Shown: positions 1 to 9,918, counted from the first letter of the stretch. The stretch: 64,000 bases of DNA from Nocardiopsis dassonvillei_B (GCF_964273065.1 NZ_OZ186815.1:1178001-1242000); one strand, 5' to 3'. Program-made: numbers and translations. Notes: generated by a model from the letters alone, not told the origin.

Positions 1-309
1 GTGGGCGGGCCCGAGCCGTCCCGGAAGTGTGCGAGGCCTCATGCCGGGGCAGGGCCCTGGTACGCGGCCGACCGCCGGGGCCCGGTCGGGGCCCGTGCGG
101 TCCGGGCGCGGTCGGAGGACGACCCGCGCGGCGCGCACCGTGGCTCCGGGTCCGGGGGCGTTCCCGGAGCCACATCACACCCGAGCAATGTTTACTCGGA
201 AAAAGTTGTCGTCCGACAAGAAAAAGTTCTCGATCGTGCATCAGAAGGGTTTTCCCGGGCATGGTCAGGCGCGCCGGATCCCCCTTTGACCTCACACGTC
301 ACATGGGTG

Positions 310-1263
310 ATGGGTGCGGTCGAGGGGGGCACCGACCGGCACCTTGCACTTGCAAGAACGAGGTTCACGCAGGACAGAACACCGGGGGTTTTCTTGTTCC
401 CGACCGCAGCGCACGACGCTTCACCCACCGCGGCCAAGGGTCTGATCCCTCGCCCGCGCAAGCCCGTGGAATACGAGGCCTTCGAGAAGGACTCCGCCGA
501 GGACCTTCTCACCCGGCTCCACTCCCTCGAGGAGGGCGATCCGCGAGCCCGGCACCTGTGGGAGCAGATCGTGGAGGAGTTCGAACCGCTGGTGGCCAGG
601 ATGGCCGGCGACTACCGCGGCAAGGGGGAGCCGCTCGAGGACGTGATGCAGACCGCCATGGTCGGCCTGGTCAAGGCCGTCCGCGGCTTCGACCCCTCCC
701 GGGGCACGCCCTTCATGGCCTATCTGCGGCCCACCGTCACCGGTGAGATCAAGCGCCACTTCCGTGACCGCACATGGGCCGTGCACGTCCCCCGCTCCCA
801 CCAGGAGAACCGGATCAAGCTGCGCCGGGTCCTGGCGGACTTCGAGCAGGACCACGCGCGCCGTCCCACCACGGCCGAACTCGCCCGACGGATGGGGTTG
901 TCCGAGAAGGAGGCGAGCGAACTCCTCCAGGCCTCCGAGGCGTACCGGTGCCTGTCCCTGGACAAGCCCGAGACCAGCGAGGACGACAGCGGCGAGGGCA
1001 TCCGCCTGGAGGACCGGCTGGGCGAGGAGGAGACCGCCTTCGAGCAGGTCCTGGAGCGCGAGACGCTCAAGCCCGCGCTGGCCGACCTGGACGAACGGGC
1101 GCGCACCATCCTGCACCTGCGGTTCTTCGACGACTGCACCCAGGCGGAGATAGGCGAGCACGTGGGCTGCTCCCAGATGCACGTCTCCCGGCTCCTGAGA
1201 GAGGTGCTGGACCGGCTCCGCGAGAGGGTCGACGCGCCGAGCCGACAGCCTTCCCAGGGGTAG
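310..1263 (+). CDS. SigB/SigF-family RNA polymerase sigma factor
   Basis: Alternative sigma factor of the SigB/SigF/SigG stress and development family, which directs RNA polymerase core to alternative promoters. From the ATG at 310 it would be 317 aa. Region 2 lies near residues 108-160 (LEDVMQTAMVGLVKAV, then GTPFMAYLRPTVTGEIKRHF), region 3 follows, and a region 4 helix-turn-helix near residue 276 contains TQAEIGEHVGCSQMHVSRLL. The start is uncertain: a TTG at 394 has a G-rich stretch just upstream and gives about 290 aa, closer to the usual family size. The frame stays open to base 1, but that part looks non-coding. No anti-sigma or anti-anti-sigma gene is adjacent in the window. Confidence 0.85.
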   Translation: MGAVEGGTDRHLALARTRFTQDRTPGVFLFPTAAHDASPTAAKGLIPRPRKPVEYEAFEKDSAEDLLTRLHSLEEGDPRARHLWEQIVEEFEPLVARMAGDYRGKGEPLEDVMQTAMVGLVKAVRGFDPSRGTPFMAYLRPTVTGEIKRHFRDRTWAVHVPRSHQENRIKLRRVLADFEQDHARRPTTAELARRMGLSEKEASELLQASEAYRCLSLDKPETSEDDSGEGIRLEDRLGEEETAFEQVLERETLKPALADLDERARTILHLRFFDDCTQAEIGEHVGCSQMHVSRLLREVLDRLRERVDAPSRQPSQG

Positions 1264-1610
1264 CGGCGGCTTTTGACTTTAGTGGGGGACCGGCGGCAGG
1301 AAGGGCCTCCGCGGGTTCAGCGGTGGAACACCTCCCGCCACGGCCGGGGCCGGAGCGAGCCCCGTGTGCCGCAGGAGCCGTTGTCTTCCCGTGAGCGCCC
1401 GAGAGCGGGTGGCCCGCCTCCCGGCACGTGTGGGCCTCCACCAGGGCGGAGGCCGCCCGGAGGGACGGCGCTGTGGCCCACCCCCGCAGGTGTGAGGCTC
1501 GCCGTTGCCCTTGGGCACGGGGTCACCCCTCCCCCGGCCCGCCCCCGCACGCGAGGCGCACCAGGCGGACGGACGCGCCGCCCCGGCGTCGCCCGACCCC
1601 CATGTATGCA
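1264..1610. other. Intergenic stretch without a recognised gene
   Basis: GC-rich spacer between the sigma-factor stop and the CRISPR trailer. Open frames on both strands are Arg/Pro/Gly-rich and have no ribosome binding site or recognisable motif. I see no RNA gene. Its right end meets the strong hairpin annotated at 1611-1654. Confidence 0.5.
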
Positions 1611-1654
1611 GGGCCCCGCCCCTGCCACCGTGACGGTGGCGGGGGGCGGGGCCC
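1611..1654 (-). terminator. Hairpin ending CRISPR array 1 transcript
   Basis: GGGCCCCGCCCC (1611-1622) pairs with GGGGCGGGGCCC (1643-1654). An inner GCCACCGT (1624-1631) pairs with ACGGTGGC (1633-1640) around one unpaired base. It lies directly beyond the last, decayed repeat at the trailer end. Because the array reads leftward, this is where its transcript should stop. There is no long T-run, as is common for GC-rich actinobacterial hairpins. Confidence 0.65.
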
Positions 1655-1656
1655 TC

Positions 1657-2719
1657 CTTCCATCTCAGCCTGCGCGGGGCTCACCATCTTCAGCTCGACG
1701 CCTTGCATGCGCTCGTCGGTCCATCCCCGCGTGCGCGGGGCTCACGACGGCAACGGCTACCGGGCAACGTTCGGGGTCGGTCCATCCCCGCGTGCGCGGG
1801 GCTCACGGCCAGAGGGTGGCGTGCGTCCACCGGCCGACCGGTCCATCCCCGCGTGCGCGGGGCTCACTACGCGGTTCTGTCGACCCGGTGCCGCCCCGAC
1901 GGTCCATCCCCGCGTGCGCGGGGCTCACGGATGTCGCGTTCGAACGCGGCGATCACGACCGGTCCATCCCCGCGTGCGCGGGGCTCACTTGCGGTCGGCG
2001 CCGAACCCGGTCGTCTGGGACGGCCCATCCCCGCGTGCGCGGGGCTCACTGCAGGTAGTCCTCGTTGGCCTGCTGCTTGGTCGGTCCATCCCCGCGTGCG
2101 CGGGGCTCACTCACGCGCCGTGCAAGCCGGGGTGTGTGGTCGCGGTCCATCCCCGCGTGCGCGGGGCTCACGCGCGGCAGGACGGGCAGGGCGAACCGGC
2201 CGCGGTCCATCCCCGCGTGCGCGGGGCTCACGTGGACGTCCTGGCCCTGGTGTCCGCCGCCGACGGTCCATCCCCGCGTGCGCGGGGCTCACGCGATTGC
2301 GTCGGCGGCCTCGCACGCCACGCCCGGTCCATCCCCGCGTGCGCGGGGCTCACGCACGCGCGGCCGGGCAGATGGTCAAGACCGGCGGTCCATCCCCGCG
2401 TGCGCGGGGCTCACAGGAGGGCGATGAGGACGCGGTCGGGCATGGTCGGTCCATCCCCGCGTGCGCGGGGCTCACATCACCGAGGACAACCTGGGCGAGA
2501 TCGAGAGCGGTCCATCCCCGCGTGCGCGGGGCTCACTCCGCGCCGCCCGCACGCGACCCGCCCCCCGCCGGTCCATCCCCGCGTGCGCGGGGCTCACGAG
2601 GGCGGCTGACTGGAGGACCTGCTGCCCGACGGTCCATCCCCGCGTGCGCGGGGCTCACCGCCCCTACCCTGCCCTCATGGAACACATGGAAGGTCCATCC
2701 CCGCGTGCGCGGGGCTCAC
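1657..2719 (-). CRISPR. Type I-E CRISPR array 1 (17 repeats plus one decayed)
   Basis: Seventeen 28-bp repeats start at 1718, 1779, 1840, 1901, 1961, 2022, 2083, 2144, 2204, 2265, 2326, 2387, 2448, 2509, 2570, 2631 and 2692. Spacers are 32 or 33 bp, mostly 33. The plus-strand repeat begins GGTCCATCCCCGCGTG and ends CGCGGGGCTCAC, with a 7-bp stem CCCCGCG/CGCGGGG. The reverse complement has the order typical of I-E repeats (GTG..., stem, then a 5'-handle ATGGACC), so transcription runs right to left. The repeat at 2022 has one T-to-C change. The left-most repeat (1657-1684) has five mismatches, as expected for the old trailer end. The leader is on the right, next to cas3. Confidence 0.97.
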
Positions 2720-2720
2720 A

Positions 2721-2758
2721 GTTACCGACCTGCATAAACGCGGGCCGTTATCTCCGCG
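2721..2758 (-). promoter_or_regulatory. Leader block of CRISPR array 1
   Basis: The sequence beside the leader-end repeat shares conserved pieces GTTA.CGACCTG, AACGCGGG and CGTTATCTCCGCG, in the same order and nearly the same spacing, with the corresponding side of array 2 (13266-13303). Such leader-anchoring sequence directs Cas1-Cas2 to the first repeat. The function is inferred from position and conservation. Confidence 0.7.
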
Positions 2759-2779
2759 AGACCTACTAGCGAGTTAAGA

Positions 2780-2801
2780 AAATGGCCCGATTCGGCCATT
2801 T
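2780..2801. promoter_or_regulatory. Inverted repeat between array leader and cas3
   Basis: AAATGGCC (2780-2787) and GGCCATTT (2794-2801) form a perfect 8-bp inverted repeat with a 6-bp centre. It lies in an unusually AT-rich patch for this genome, between the leftward array and the rightward cas operon. It could be an operator for a regulator of either unit or a small hairpin. The regulator is unknown. Confidence 0.45.
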
Positions 2802-2883
2802 CCCCGAAATCCCTGCGGAGCATCCCAGTCCGGCGCTAACTTCATCGCACACCATGCTCTCATGACCGCTGGAGCACCTCCGG

Positions 2884-5636
2884 ATGACGCCCCCTCCTTC
2901 CGATCCCTCCGATGACCCCACCTATATCGACCTCGGCCTGTGGGCCAAGGAGCGCCACCTGCACGGCAGGCACTACCCCTACATCCTCCACGCGCTCGAC
3001 GCCACCGCCGCTGCCCTGATCCTCTGGGACCTCGTCCTCTCCCCCGGCCTGAAACGCAGCATCGCCGCCGGTCTCGGAGGGGACGAATCCCACGCCCGCG
3101 CGCTGGTCGCCTTCTGGGCGGGATGCCACGACATCGGGAAACTCATCCGGGAATTCCAGGAACAGATCCCCCTCGACCTCTCCTCCTACCCCCGTGAACA
3201 ACCCCCCGGCGACCGCACCGGCCATTCCTTCGTCACCCACCAGTGGCTCACCGCCGCCCTCCCCCGGTTCGGCTACCCCCACGAGGACGAATACATTTCC
3301 GACCTCGTCGCCCAGCTCCTCGGCGGCCACCATGGCGTCTACCCCGACTCCCTGGACGAGTACACGACGCACCGTTTCGCGGAAGGCCCCTGGGAGGAAC
3401 AGCGCGAGCGCTGCACCCTCCTGGTCCACGAAGCCGCAGGCGCCCCCGAACCCCCATATGTCTGGAAGCCTCGATCGCCCCCCTGGTCTGCGGTCTCGTC
3501 ATCCTCGCCGACTGGCTCGTCAGCCAGGAGCACTTTCTCCTGGACCGTCTGAAGACTCCCCCCGCCGACGGCAGCCGTCCCGTCCTCCTCGCCCACTTCC
3601 ACGCTTCACTCCCCGCGATCACCGGTCTGGTGGACGACGCCGGCCTTCGCCCCCTCACCGTCTCCCCCTCCTCGTTCGCGGACTCCTTCCCGAAGATCGA
3701 GCACCCCAACGGCCTCCAGTCCTCGATCGCCCGCCACCTCCCGGATCTGTGCGCCGAGGGCGGCCTGGTGCTCATCACCGCCCCGCCCGGCGAGGGTAAG
3801 ACCGAGGCCGCCCTGCACGCCGCCGACCTTCTGGGCGCCGCCACCGGTCACCACGGCCGATTCCTCGCCCTGCCCACCATGGCCACCGCCGACCAGATGT
3901 ACGGCCGTCTGCGCGAGTACGCCGGGCACCGAGCCAACACCGGCTCCCCTCTCGCCCTGTTGCACTCCATGGCCTGGCTCAACCCTGAGTACGCACCCGC
4001 CGACACGGGGTCCCCGGCACCGGACGCTCTGGCCCCCACCACCTGGCTGATGAAGGCCAAACGCGGCCTGCTCGCCTCCTGGTCCACCGGCACCATCGAC
4101 CAGGCCCTCATGGCGGCCCTTCCCGCACGCCACAACGCGGTCCGTATGTTCGGCCTGGCAGGCAAGGTCGTGATCGTAGACGAGGTCCACGCGGTGGACC
4201 CGTATATGCAGATGCTCCTGGAACGCCTCCTGCACTGGCTCGGTGTCTACCGGACCCCCGTCGTGCTTCTGTCGGCCACCCTGCACCACTCGGTGGCGAA
4301 TTCCCTGGTCAAGGCCTACGTCTCCGGGTCCAAGGGCAGGGTGAAGCGGTCTGCGCCGCCGTTCGTCGAGAAAATCGCCTACCCCGGTTGGCTGCACGTC
4401 CACCCCGGGACCGGCGGGGTCGCCGCCAACCCTGACCCTTTTCCCACCACCGAGCGGGATCCGCTGAAGGTGGACCTGGTCCCCATCGGCCTCGAGAGGG
4501 GCCGACCCGACCGGGAACCGGCCCTGCGCGAACTCCTGTCTCCCCTGGTCGCCGAGGGGGGCTGCGCCGCCGTCATCTGCACCACCGTCGCCGAGGCCCA
4601 GCAGACCCGGGACCTGCTGGCCGCATGGTTCGCCCAGCTGGACACCCCGCCGGACCTGTCCCTGCTGCACTCCCGATTCCCCCAGGACCAGAGGACCGCG
4701 ATCACCGCCGAGCTCACCCGGCGGCTGGGCAAGGAGGGCGCGAAGAACGGGGACCGACCCGAACGAGCGGTCATCGTGGCCACTCAGGTCATCGAGCAGT
4801 CCCTGGACCTCGATCTGGACCTGCTCATCACCGACCTGGCCCCCGTCGGCCTGCTGCTGCAACGCGCGGGCCGTTGTTGGCGGCACCAGCACCTGAAGAG
4901 CGTCAAGCGCCCTTCCTGGGCCACCGAACCCCGGATGGCGGTCCTGGTCCCGCGGGAACAGCAGAGCAGCGGACACGTTCCCCGCTCCTGGCAGTACGTG
5001 TACCCCCTGTCCCTGCTGCTGCGCACCCACGCCCTGCTGGACCGGCGGGGCAGTGCGCCTATAGCCGTTCCCGAGGACATCCAGCCCCTGGTGGACGGCG
5101 TGTACGACGACCCCGACCTCCTGGAGGACGTGGCCGCCGACGTCAAACGCATGGGCGAGGAGTTGGCCCTGCGCACCCACGGCCGCAACGCGGTGATTCC
5201 CACCAGGCGGGACCTGTACGGGGATCTGTCTCCGCTCACCAAAGCCGACTTCGACATCGGCGAACACTTCCTGGCCACCCGCTTCGGCGCCGACTCGGTA
5301 CGGGTCCTGTGCTGCTACCGCGATGCGAACGGCGGGCTGTGGCTGGACGAGGCGCTGACCCACCGGCTGCCCCGGACCGATACCGAGGGCGGTATGGGCA
5401 TGGACGCTCTACGCGCGGTGATCGCCCGCACCATCCCCATGCGCGCCACCCCTGCCACGCAGCCGCCCCTGCCGGAGGCCAACCGGGTCCCCGAGGGATG
5501 GGAGAAGAACTACCACCTCCACGACCTGGTGCTCCTCGTCCACCCGGTGGACGGCGACGGCAGGGTCGGCGAGGCCCGCCTGGGCGACAAGCGCCTGTTC
5601 CTCCACCCCGCCAACGGACTGGAGGAGCACACCTGA
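2884..5636 (+). pseudogene. cas3: cas3 helicase-nuclease, frameshifted in the HD domain
   Basis: Cas3 is the HD nuclease and superfamily 2 helicase that degrades DNA bound by Cascade. The HD part is read from the ATG at 2884: H82-D83 in GCHDIGK and H148-H149 in LGGHHG. The sequence then leaves frame near 3465-3475. The next conserved HD motif, ILADW (Asp codon at 3510), and the whole helicase are one frame back: Walker A APPGEGKT (about 3780), DEVH (about 4180), QRAGRCWR (about 4860). Adding one base would restore 918 codons, the normal Cas3 size. The second frame has no credible start of its own. This could be a real mutation, a sequencing error or, less likely, programmed -1 frameshifting; I see no good slippery site. 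Ribosome binding site GGAG at 2871. Confidence 0.85.
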
Positions 5637-5694
5637 TCCGCGCCCGGCTCCCCGGACGCCCTCCCCATCCGACCGACCCTCCCACGGAGCGACG

Positions 5695-7275
5695 GTGACC
5701 CCTCCCTCTTACGACCTGACGGTGCGGCCCTGGCTGCCCGTCCGCGCGGCCGACGGCACCCCCGCGCCGCCGGTCGGACTGCGCGAACTGCTGTACCGCG
5801 CCCACGAGTTCTCCGACATCGAACTCCCGATCCCTCCCGCCTCCGCTCAGTTGTGGCGGGTCCTGACCCTGCTGGCCGCACGTGTCACCGGCCTGGACAC
5901 CCTCGGTGACAATGCCGAGCAGTGGTACCGGGCGCGCCGAAGGGTCCTCGACTCAGGCGGTTTCGACCGGTCCCGCGTGGACGCCTACTTCGCCGCCCTC
6001 CCCGACCGCTTCGACCTGTTCCACCCCGAACATCCCTGGTCCCAGGACCCCCGCCTGCGCGAGCAGTGCGCCAAGACGTCCGGGGTCAACAAGCTCGCCT
6101 GGGGACGCACCGCAGGGCAGAACCAGGTGTGGCTGGGCGGCCATCACCACGACCTGGCCCCGGTCCCCCTGTCCCCCGACGAGGCCGCCTGGCACCTGCT
6201 CGCGACCCTCGGCTACGGCCCCTCCGGGCGCTGTACCTCCCGTACCGTCGACGGTCGCTCCGAGGCCAACAGCACCGCGGGACCGCTGCGTGGAACGGTG
6301 TCCTTCCACCCCCTGGGCGAGAACCTGTTCCAGAGCCTGGTCCTCAACATCCCTTTCGACGGCGACAGCGAGGACGAGCCCGGCGACGTGGAGCCCGCGC
6401 CCTGGGAACGGGACGGACTCCCCGACCCGCTGGGTGCGCCCCAGGAGTCCACCGGCCTGGCCGGAACCCTGCTGAACCAGGCTTCGCACGCGGTCCTGCT
6501 GCTCCCCGACCCCGGCGGGGACAAGGTCGTGGACGCCTATGTCACCTGGGCGCGCCGGGACCGGCCGGTCCCTCCCACCGATCCCTACCTCATACACCAG
6601 ACCAGCAAGGAGGGCCGACGCTACGCTCGCCCCGCGGACGCGACGCGGGCGGTCTGGCGCGACCTGGACTCGCTGCTGTCGGAGGACCTGCAGAACGAGT
6701 ACCGGCCGGAACTGTTCACCCGCCTCGCCAAGCCCACGCACCTGCCCGAGGGACTGCGCAGGGCCATGCGGTTGCGGGCCTTCGGGTTCGACCAGGACGG
6801 GCAGACCCGCGACCGCCAGTGGTTCACCGCCACGACGCCGGCGGTGCTGCGCTGGCTGGAGGACTCCGCCGACACCTCGGAGGAGGCGGTCAGGGCGCGG
6901 ATCCGCATCCGAACCGCCCGGCGCTCCGCCGAATCCCTGGGCTACCGACTCCAGAAAGCACTGACGGACGCCTGGAAGGAGGGCAACAGCCCCTCCGGAG
7001 GGTCCTCGCGCACCGACACCGGAACCGGCCCCTGGTTGCGGCGCGGCCTGTCCCGCTACTGGTCCACCGCCGAGCAGGAGTTCTGGCGGATCGCCCTGGA
7101 CGAGGAGGCCCAGGGCCCCGGCATCGCCTTCTCCCGCCTGGCGGTCGCCGCCTACGACGAGGTGACCGGCCCCTACTGCTCCCGCCCCCGGGTGGCGGCT
7201 GTGGTGGAGCACCACCGGCGGCACCTGTTCCTTCGGAATCCCACCCGCCGCACCGACCGAGGAGAGACGCCTTGA
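5695..7275 (+). CDS. cse1: Cascade large subunit Cse1/CasA (Cas8e)
   Basis: Large subunit of the type I-E Cascade complex, which recognises the PAM and recruits Cas3. It is 526 aa, a usual length for the family. The N-terminus YDLTVRPWLPV followed by GLRELLYRAHEF is characteristic of Cse1. It starts at GTG 5695 with GGAG upstream, 58 bp after cas3, and its stop overlaps the cse2 start by four bases. Identification rests on the N-terminal motif, length and position between cas3 and cse2, since this subunit is poorly conserved. Confidence 0.93.
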   Translation: MTPPSYDLTVRPWLPVRAADGTPAPPVGLRELLYRAHEFSDIELPIPPASAQLWRVLTLLAARVTGLDTLGDNAEQWYRARRRVLDSGGFDRSRVDAYFAALPDRFDLFHPEHPWSQDPRLREQCAKTSGVNKLAWGRTAGQNQVWLGGHHHDLAPVPLSPDEAAWHLLATLGYGPSGRCTSRTVDGRSEANSTAGPLRGTVSFHPLGENLFQSLVLNIPFDGDSEDEPGDVEPAPWERDGLPDPLGAPQESTGLAGTLLNQASHAVLLLPDPGGDKVVDAYVTWARRDRPVPPTDPYLIHQTSKEGRRYARPADATRAVWRDLDSLLSEDLQNEYRPELFTRLAKPTHLPEGLRRAMRLRAFGFDQDGQTRDRQWFTATTPAVLRWLEDSADTSEEAVRARIRIRTARRSAESLGYRLQKALTDAWKEGNSPSGGSSRTDTGTGPWLRRGLSRYWSTAEQEFWRIALDEEAQGPGIAFSRLAVAAYDEVTGPYCSRPRVAAVVEHHRRHLFLRNPTRRTDRGETP

Positions 7276-8048
7276 GCGCTGAATCCGTGATCTTCGCAGC
7301 CGCCGAGCGCATGGTGGAGAACCTGGGGGAAAGGGTGCGCGACGAGCCCGCCGTGCGGGCCGTCCTGCGCCGGGCGGTCGGCAAACGGGTGGAGGACCCC
7401 GGGGTCCTTCCTGTGCACACCTTCGTCGCCCGCTACCTGAACGGTCCGCTGGCCTACCTCGAAGGCGTCTCCGACAGCCGGTGGAGGCCGCCGGAGCAGG
7501 ACGTGGAACGCGCCTTCTACGGGGTCGCGGCGATGATCGCCGCCCAGCCGCGCCAGGCCCGTGAGCGAAAGGCCTCCGAAGAGGACGGCGGCACCGGCGA
7601 GGACACCGCCCGGGCCCAGGTTCCGGAAAGCGCCCCCGGTGCGGAACCGGACGGGTCCGAAGTCCCGCAGGAGACCGCGCAGAAGGGCCCCGATCCGCTG
7701 TGCAGGAGGGCCAACCTCGGTGCGCTCCTCGGCAGGGCCGTGACCGAGGGCAGGCTCAACGCCGACACGACCGAGGCCCGCCTGCATCTGCTGTGCCGCC
7801 AGTCCGCCGACAGCGTGCACTCCCACCTCCCCCGGCTGGTCCTGTACGCCCGTGACAAGGACGTCGACATCCACTGGAGCCGCCTGGTCCTGGACCTGTC
7901 CCGCTGGGGCGGTGACCGGGACACCGTCGCCAAGGAGTGGGTGCAGTCCTACCACCGCGTCATCGAGACCGAGAGGGCCCGCCGGGAGAACGCCTCCCAG
8001 AACCAGAACCCCGCCACCGACGACACCGACGAGGACCACGCCGCATGA
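7272..8048 (+). CDS. cse2: Cascade small subunit Cse2/CasB
   Basis: Cascade small subunit, present in two copies and stabilising the displaced DNA strand. It starts at TTG 7272, inside the cse1 stop (TTGA overlap), with GGAGAG just upstream, giving 258 aa. That is longer than typical Cse2 because residues about 98-136 form a low-complexity insert rich in Glu, Gly and Pro. The two helical halves lie either side, the second containing LHLLCRQSADSVHSHLPRLV, a Cse2-like segment. The C-terminus is also acidic. Its stop overlaps the cas7 start as ATGA. Confidence 0.88.
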   Translation: MSAESVIFAAAERMVENLGERVRDEPAVRAVLRRAVGKRVEDPGVLPVHTFVARYLNGPLAYLEGVSDSRWRPPEQDVERAFYGVAAMIAAQPRQARERKASEEDGGTGEDTARAQVPESAPGAEPDGSEVPQETAQKGPDPLCRRANLGALLGRAVTEGRLNADTTEARLHLLCRQSADSVHSHLPRLVLYARDKDVDIHWSRLVLDLSRWGGDRDTVAKEWVQSYHRVIETERARRENASQNQNPATDDTDEDHAA

Positions 8049-9178
8049 GCACCCCCAAGTTCCTGGACGTCCATGTCCTGCACACCCTCCCCTACTCCAA
8101 CGTCAACCGCGACGACCTCGGCTCCCCCAAGACCGTTGTCTACGGCGGCACCGAGCGCACCCGCGTCTCCAGCCAGAGCTGGAAGCGGGTGGTCCGCCAC
8201 CGGGTCGAGGAACGGCTGGGCGACCCGGCGGTGCGCACCCGCCGCATCGTCGGGGAGATCGCCCAGCGCCTCACCGCGCTCGGCTGGGAGGCACCCCTGG
8301 CGGAGCAGGGCGGCAACCAGGTCGTCCTGTCCGCGGCCAAGGGCGGGATCAAACTGGAGAAGGAGAAGGAGGGCGAGTCCCGGGTCACCTCCGTCCTCTT
8401 CTACCTTCCCGTCTCCGCCATCGACGCCCTGGCCGCCATCGCCCACGAGCACAGGGACGCCGTCGCCAAGGAGTCCGCGAAGAAGACCCCCAAGGGCGTC
8501 CTGCCGACCGACGACATCGTGGCGGTGCTGCGCTCGCGCAACGCCACCGTCAACCTGTTCGGCCGGATGCTCGCCGAACTGCCCTCCACGGAGGTGGACG
8601 GCGCCGTACAGTTCGCGCACGCCTTCACCACCCACGGCACCAGCGTGGAGGTGGACTTCTTCACCGCCGTCGACGACGTCCCCAAGGCGAACGACCACGG
8701 CAGCGGACACATGAACGTCGGGCAGTTCAGCACCGGCACCTTCTACCGCTATGCCAACATCGACCTGGTCGGACTGCTGCGCAACCTCGACGGGGACACC
8801 GGCACCGCCCGCGAACTGGTCTCGGAGTTCCTGCGGGCCTTCCTGGGCACCGTCCCCTCCGGCAAGCAGAACGCGACCGCCGCGATGACCGTGCCCGACC
8901 TGGCCCATGTGGTGGTGCGCTCGGACAGGCCGGTGTCGTACGCCCCCGCCTTCGAGGCGGCGGTGCGCGGAACCGAGGGGTTCGGGGCCGCGTCCGTCTC
9001 CCGGCTGAGCGGCTACGCCGAGAAGATCGGCGGGCTCTGGTGGCCGGACACCGTCCTGGCCTCCGCCCACGCCGGGGTCGACGACAAGGCCGTGCAGCAC
9101 CTCGGGGACCGGGTCTCCGGCTACCCGGAGCTGGTCGGCACCGCCGTGACCGCCGCCTACCCCGGGGACGGGTCGTGA
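8045..9178 (+). CDS. cas7e: Cascade backbone subunit Cas7e (Cse4/CasC)
   Basis: Forms the six-subunit backbone that holds the crRNA spacer. It is 377 aa from ATG 8045, overlapping the cse2 stop as ATGA. The N-terminus LDVHVLHTLPYSNVNRDDLG and the following RVSSQSWKRVVR are diagnostic of Cse4/CasC. Other segments such as FAHAFTTHGTSVEVDFFTAV and HMNVGQFSTGTFYRYANID are typical of the family. Translational coupling on both sides suggests balanced production of Cascade subunits. Confidence 0.96.
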   Translation: MSTPKFLDVHVLHTLPYSNVNRDDLGSPKTVVYGGTERTRVSSQSWKRVVRHRVEERLGDPAVRTRRIVGEIAQRLTALGWEAPLAEQGGNQVVLSAAKGGIKLEKEKEGESRVTSVLFYLPVSAIDALAAIAHEHRDAVAKESAKKTPKGVLPTDDIVAVLRSRNATVNLFGRMLAELPSTEVDGAVQFAHAFTTHGTSVEVDFFTAVDDVPKANDHGSGHMNVGQFSTGTFYRYANIDLVGLLRNLDGDTGTARELVSEFLRAFLGTVPSGKQNATAAMTVPDLAHVVVRSDRPVSYAPAFEAAVRGTEGFGAASVSRLSGYAEKIGGLWWPDTVLASAHAGVDDKAVQHLGDRVSGYPELVGTAVTAAYPGDGS

Positions 9179-9918
9179 CCGGACTGCTGCTGCGGCTGGC
9201 CGGGCCGATGCAGAGCTGGGGGGAGCACAGCGTGTTCGGCGAGCGCGACACCCTGTCCTTCCCCACGCGGTCCGGGCTGGTGGGGATGTTCGCCGCCGCG
9301 CAGGGGGTGGGCCGGGGTGAGTCCCTGGAACGGTACGACGGGTTGCGGCTGACCGTGCGCGTCGACTCCCCCGGGATCCGCATGACCGACTTCCACACGG
9401 TCGGCGGCGGGCTTCCCCGGGAGCTGACGGTGCCCACCGCCGAGGGAAAGCGCCGGCCCGAGGGCGCCACGACGGTCGTCACCCGCAGGTCGTACCTGGC
9501 CGACGCGGTGTTCACCGTGGCCGTGAGCGGACCGGGAGCCGAGGAGATCGGGCGAGCGCTGCTCTCCCCGCACTGGCAGCCCTACCTGGGGCGGCGCTCC
9601 TTCGTTCCCGACCCCCTGCTGGTGCTGCGCGTCGGGGCGCCCGACCCCGAGCACGAGCTGCGCGCCGCGGTCCCGCTGCCGCGCCGCCGGATCCCCGAGG
9701 GGGACACGACCGTCAGGGTGGACGTGGTCGAAGAAGGCACAGGCCCCGGAACACGGACCGTGCTCAACGACGTCCCCCGTTCCTTCGCTTCGGCCCACCG
9801 CCGCTACACGGGCCGGGAGGTACGGGTGAAGGAGGCGGAACTGCCCGCGGACCTGGTCGCCACCGATCGCGGTGACTACCGGGAACGCCTGTTGGCCTAC
9901 GTCGAGGAGCACCGTTGA
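9175..9918 (+). CDS. cas5e: Cascade subunit Cas5e (CasD)
   Basis: Binds the crRNA 5' handle in Cascade. It is 247 aa from GTG 9175, overlapping the cas7 stop as GTGA. The N-terminus LLLRLAGPMQSWGEHSVFGE followed by FPTRSGLVGMFAAA is the classic Cas5e signature. The C-terminal part (PRSFASAHRRYTGREVRVKE) also fits the family. Its stop overlaps the next start as TTGA. Confidence 0.96.
   Translation: MTGLLLRLAGPMQSWGEHSVFGERDTLSFPTRSGLVGMFAAAQGVGRGESLERYDGLRLTVRVDSPGIRMTDFHTVGGGLPRELTVPTAEGKRRPEGATTVVTRRSYLADAVFTVAVSGPGAEEIGRALLSPHWQPYLGRRSFVPDPLLVLRVGAPDPEHELRAAVPLPRRRIPEGDTTVRVDVVEEGTGPGTRTVLNDVPRSFASAHRRYTGREVRVKEAELPADLVATDRGDYRERLLAYVEEHR

Noticed and set aside
1703..2769. Long open frames through CRISPR array 1 encoding repeated Ser/Pro/Arg peptides
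   Set aside because: The periodic peptide is the translation of the 28-bp repeat; the frames stay open because repeat and spacer composition is GC-rich.
3243..3465. Separate start for the cas3 helicase part at ATG 3243
   Set aside because: The first 70 or so residues in that frame are Arg/Pro-rich shadow of the HD-domain frame, and no ribosome binding site fits. A frameshift explains the data better than split cas3' and cas3'' genes.
3440..3480. Programmed -1 frameshifting in cas3
   Set aside because: The C-runs here do not form a proper X-XXY-YYZ slippery heptamer in the correct frame, and no clear stimulatory structure was seen. It is kept only as a remote alternative.
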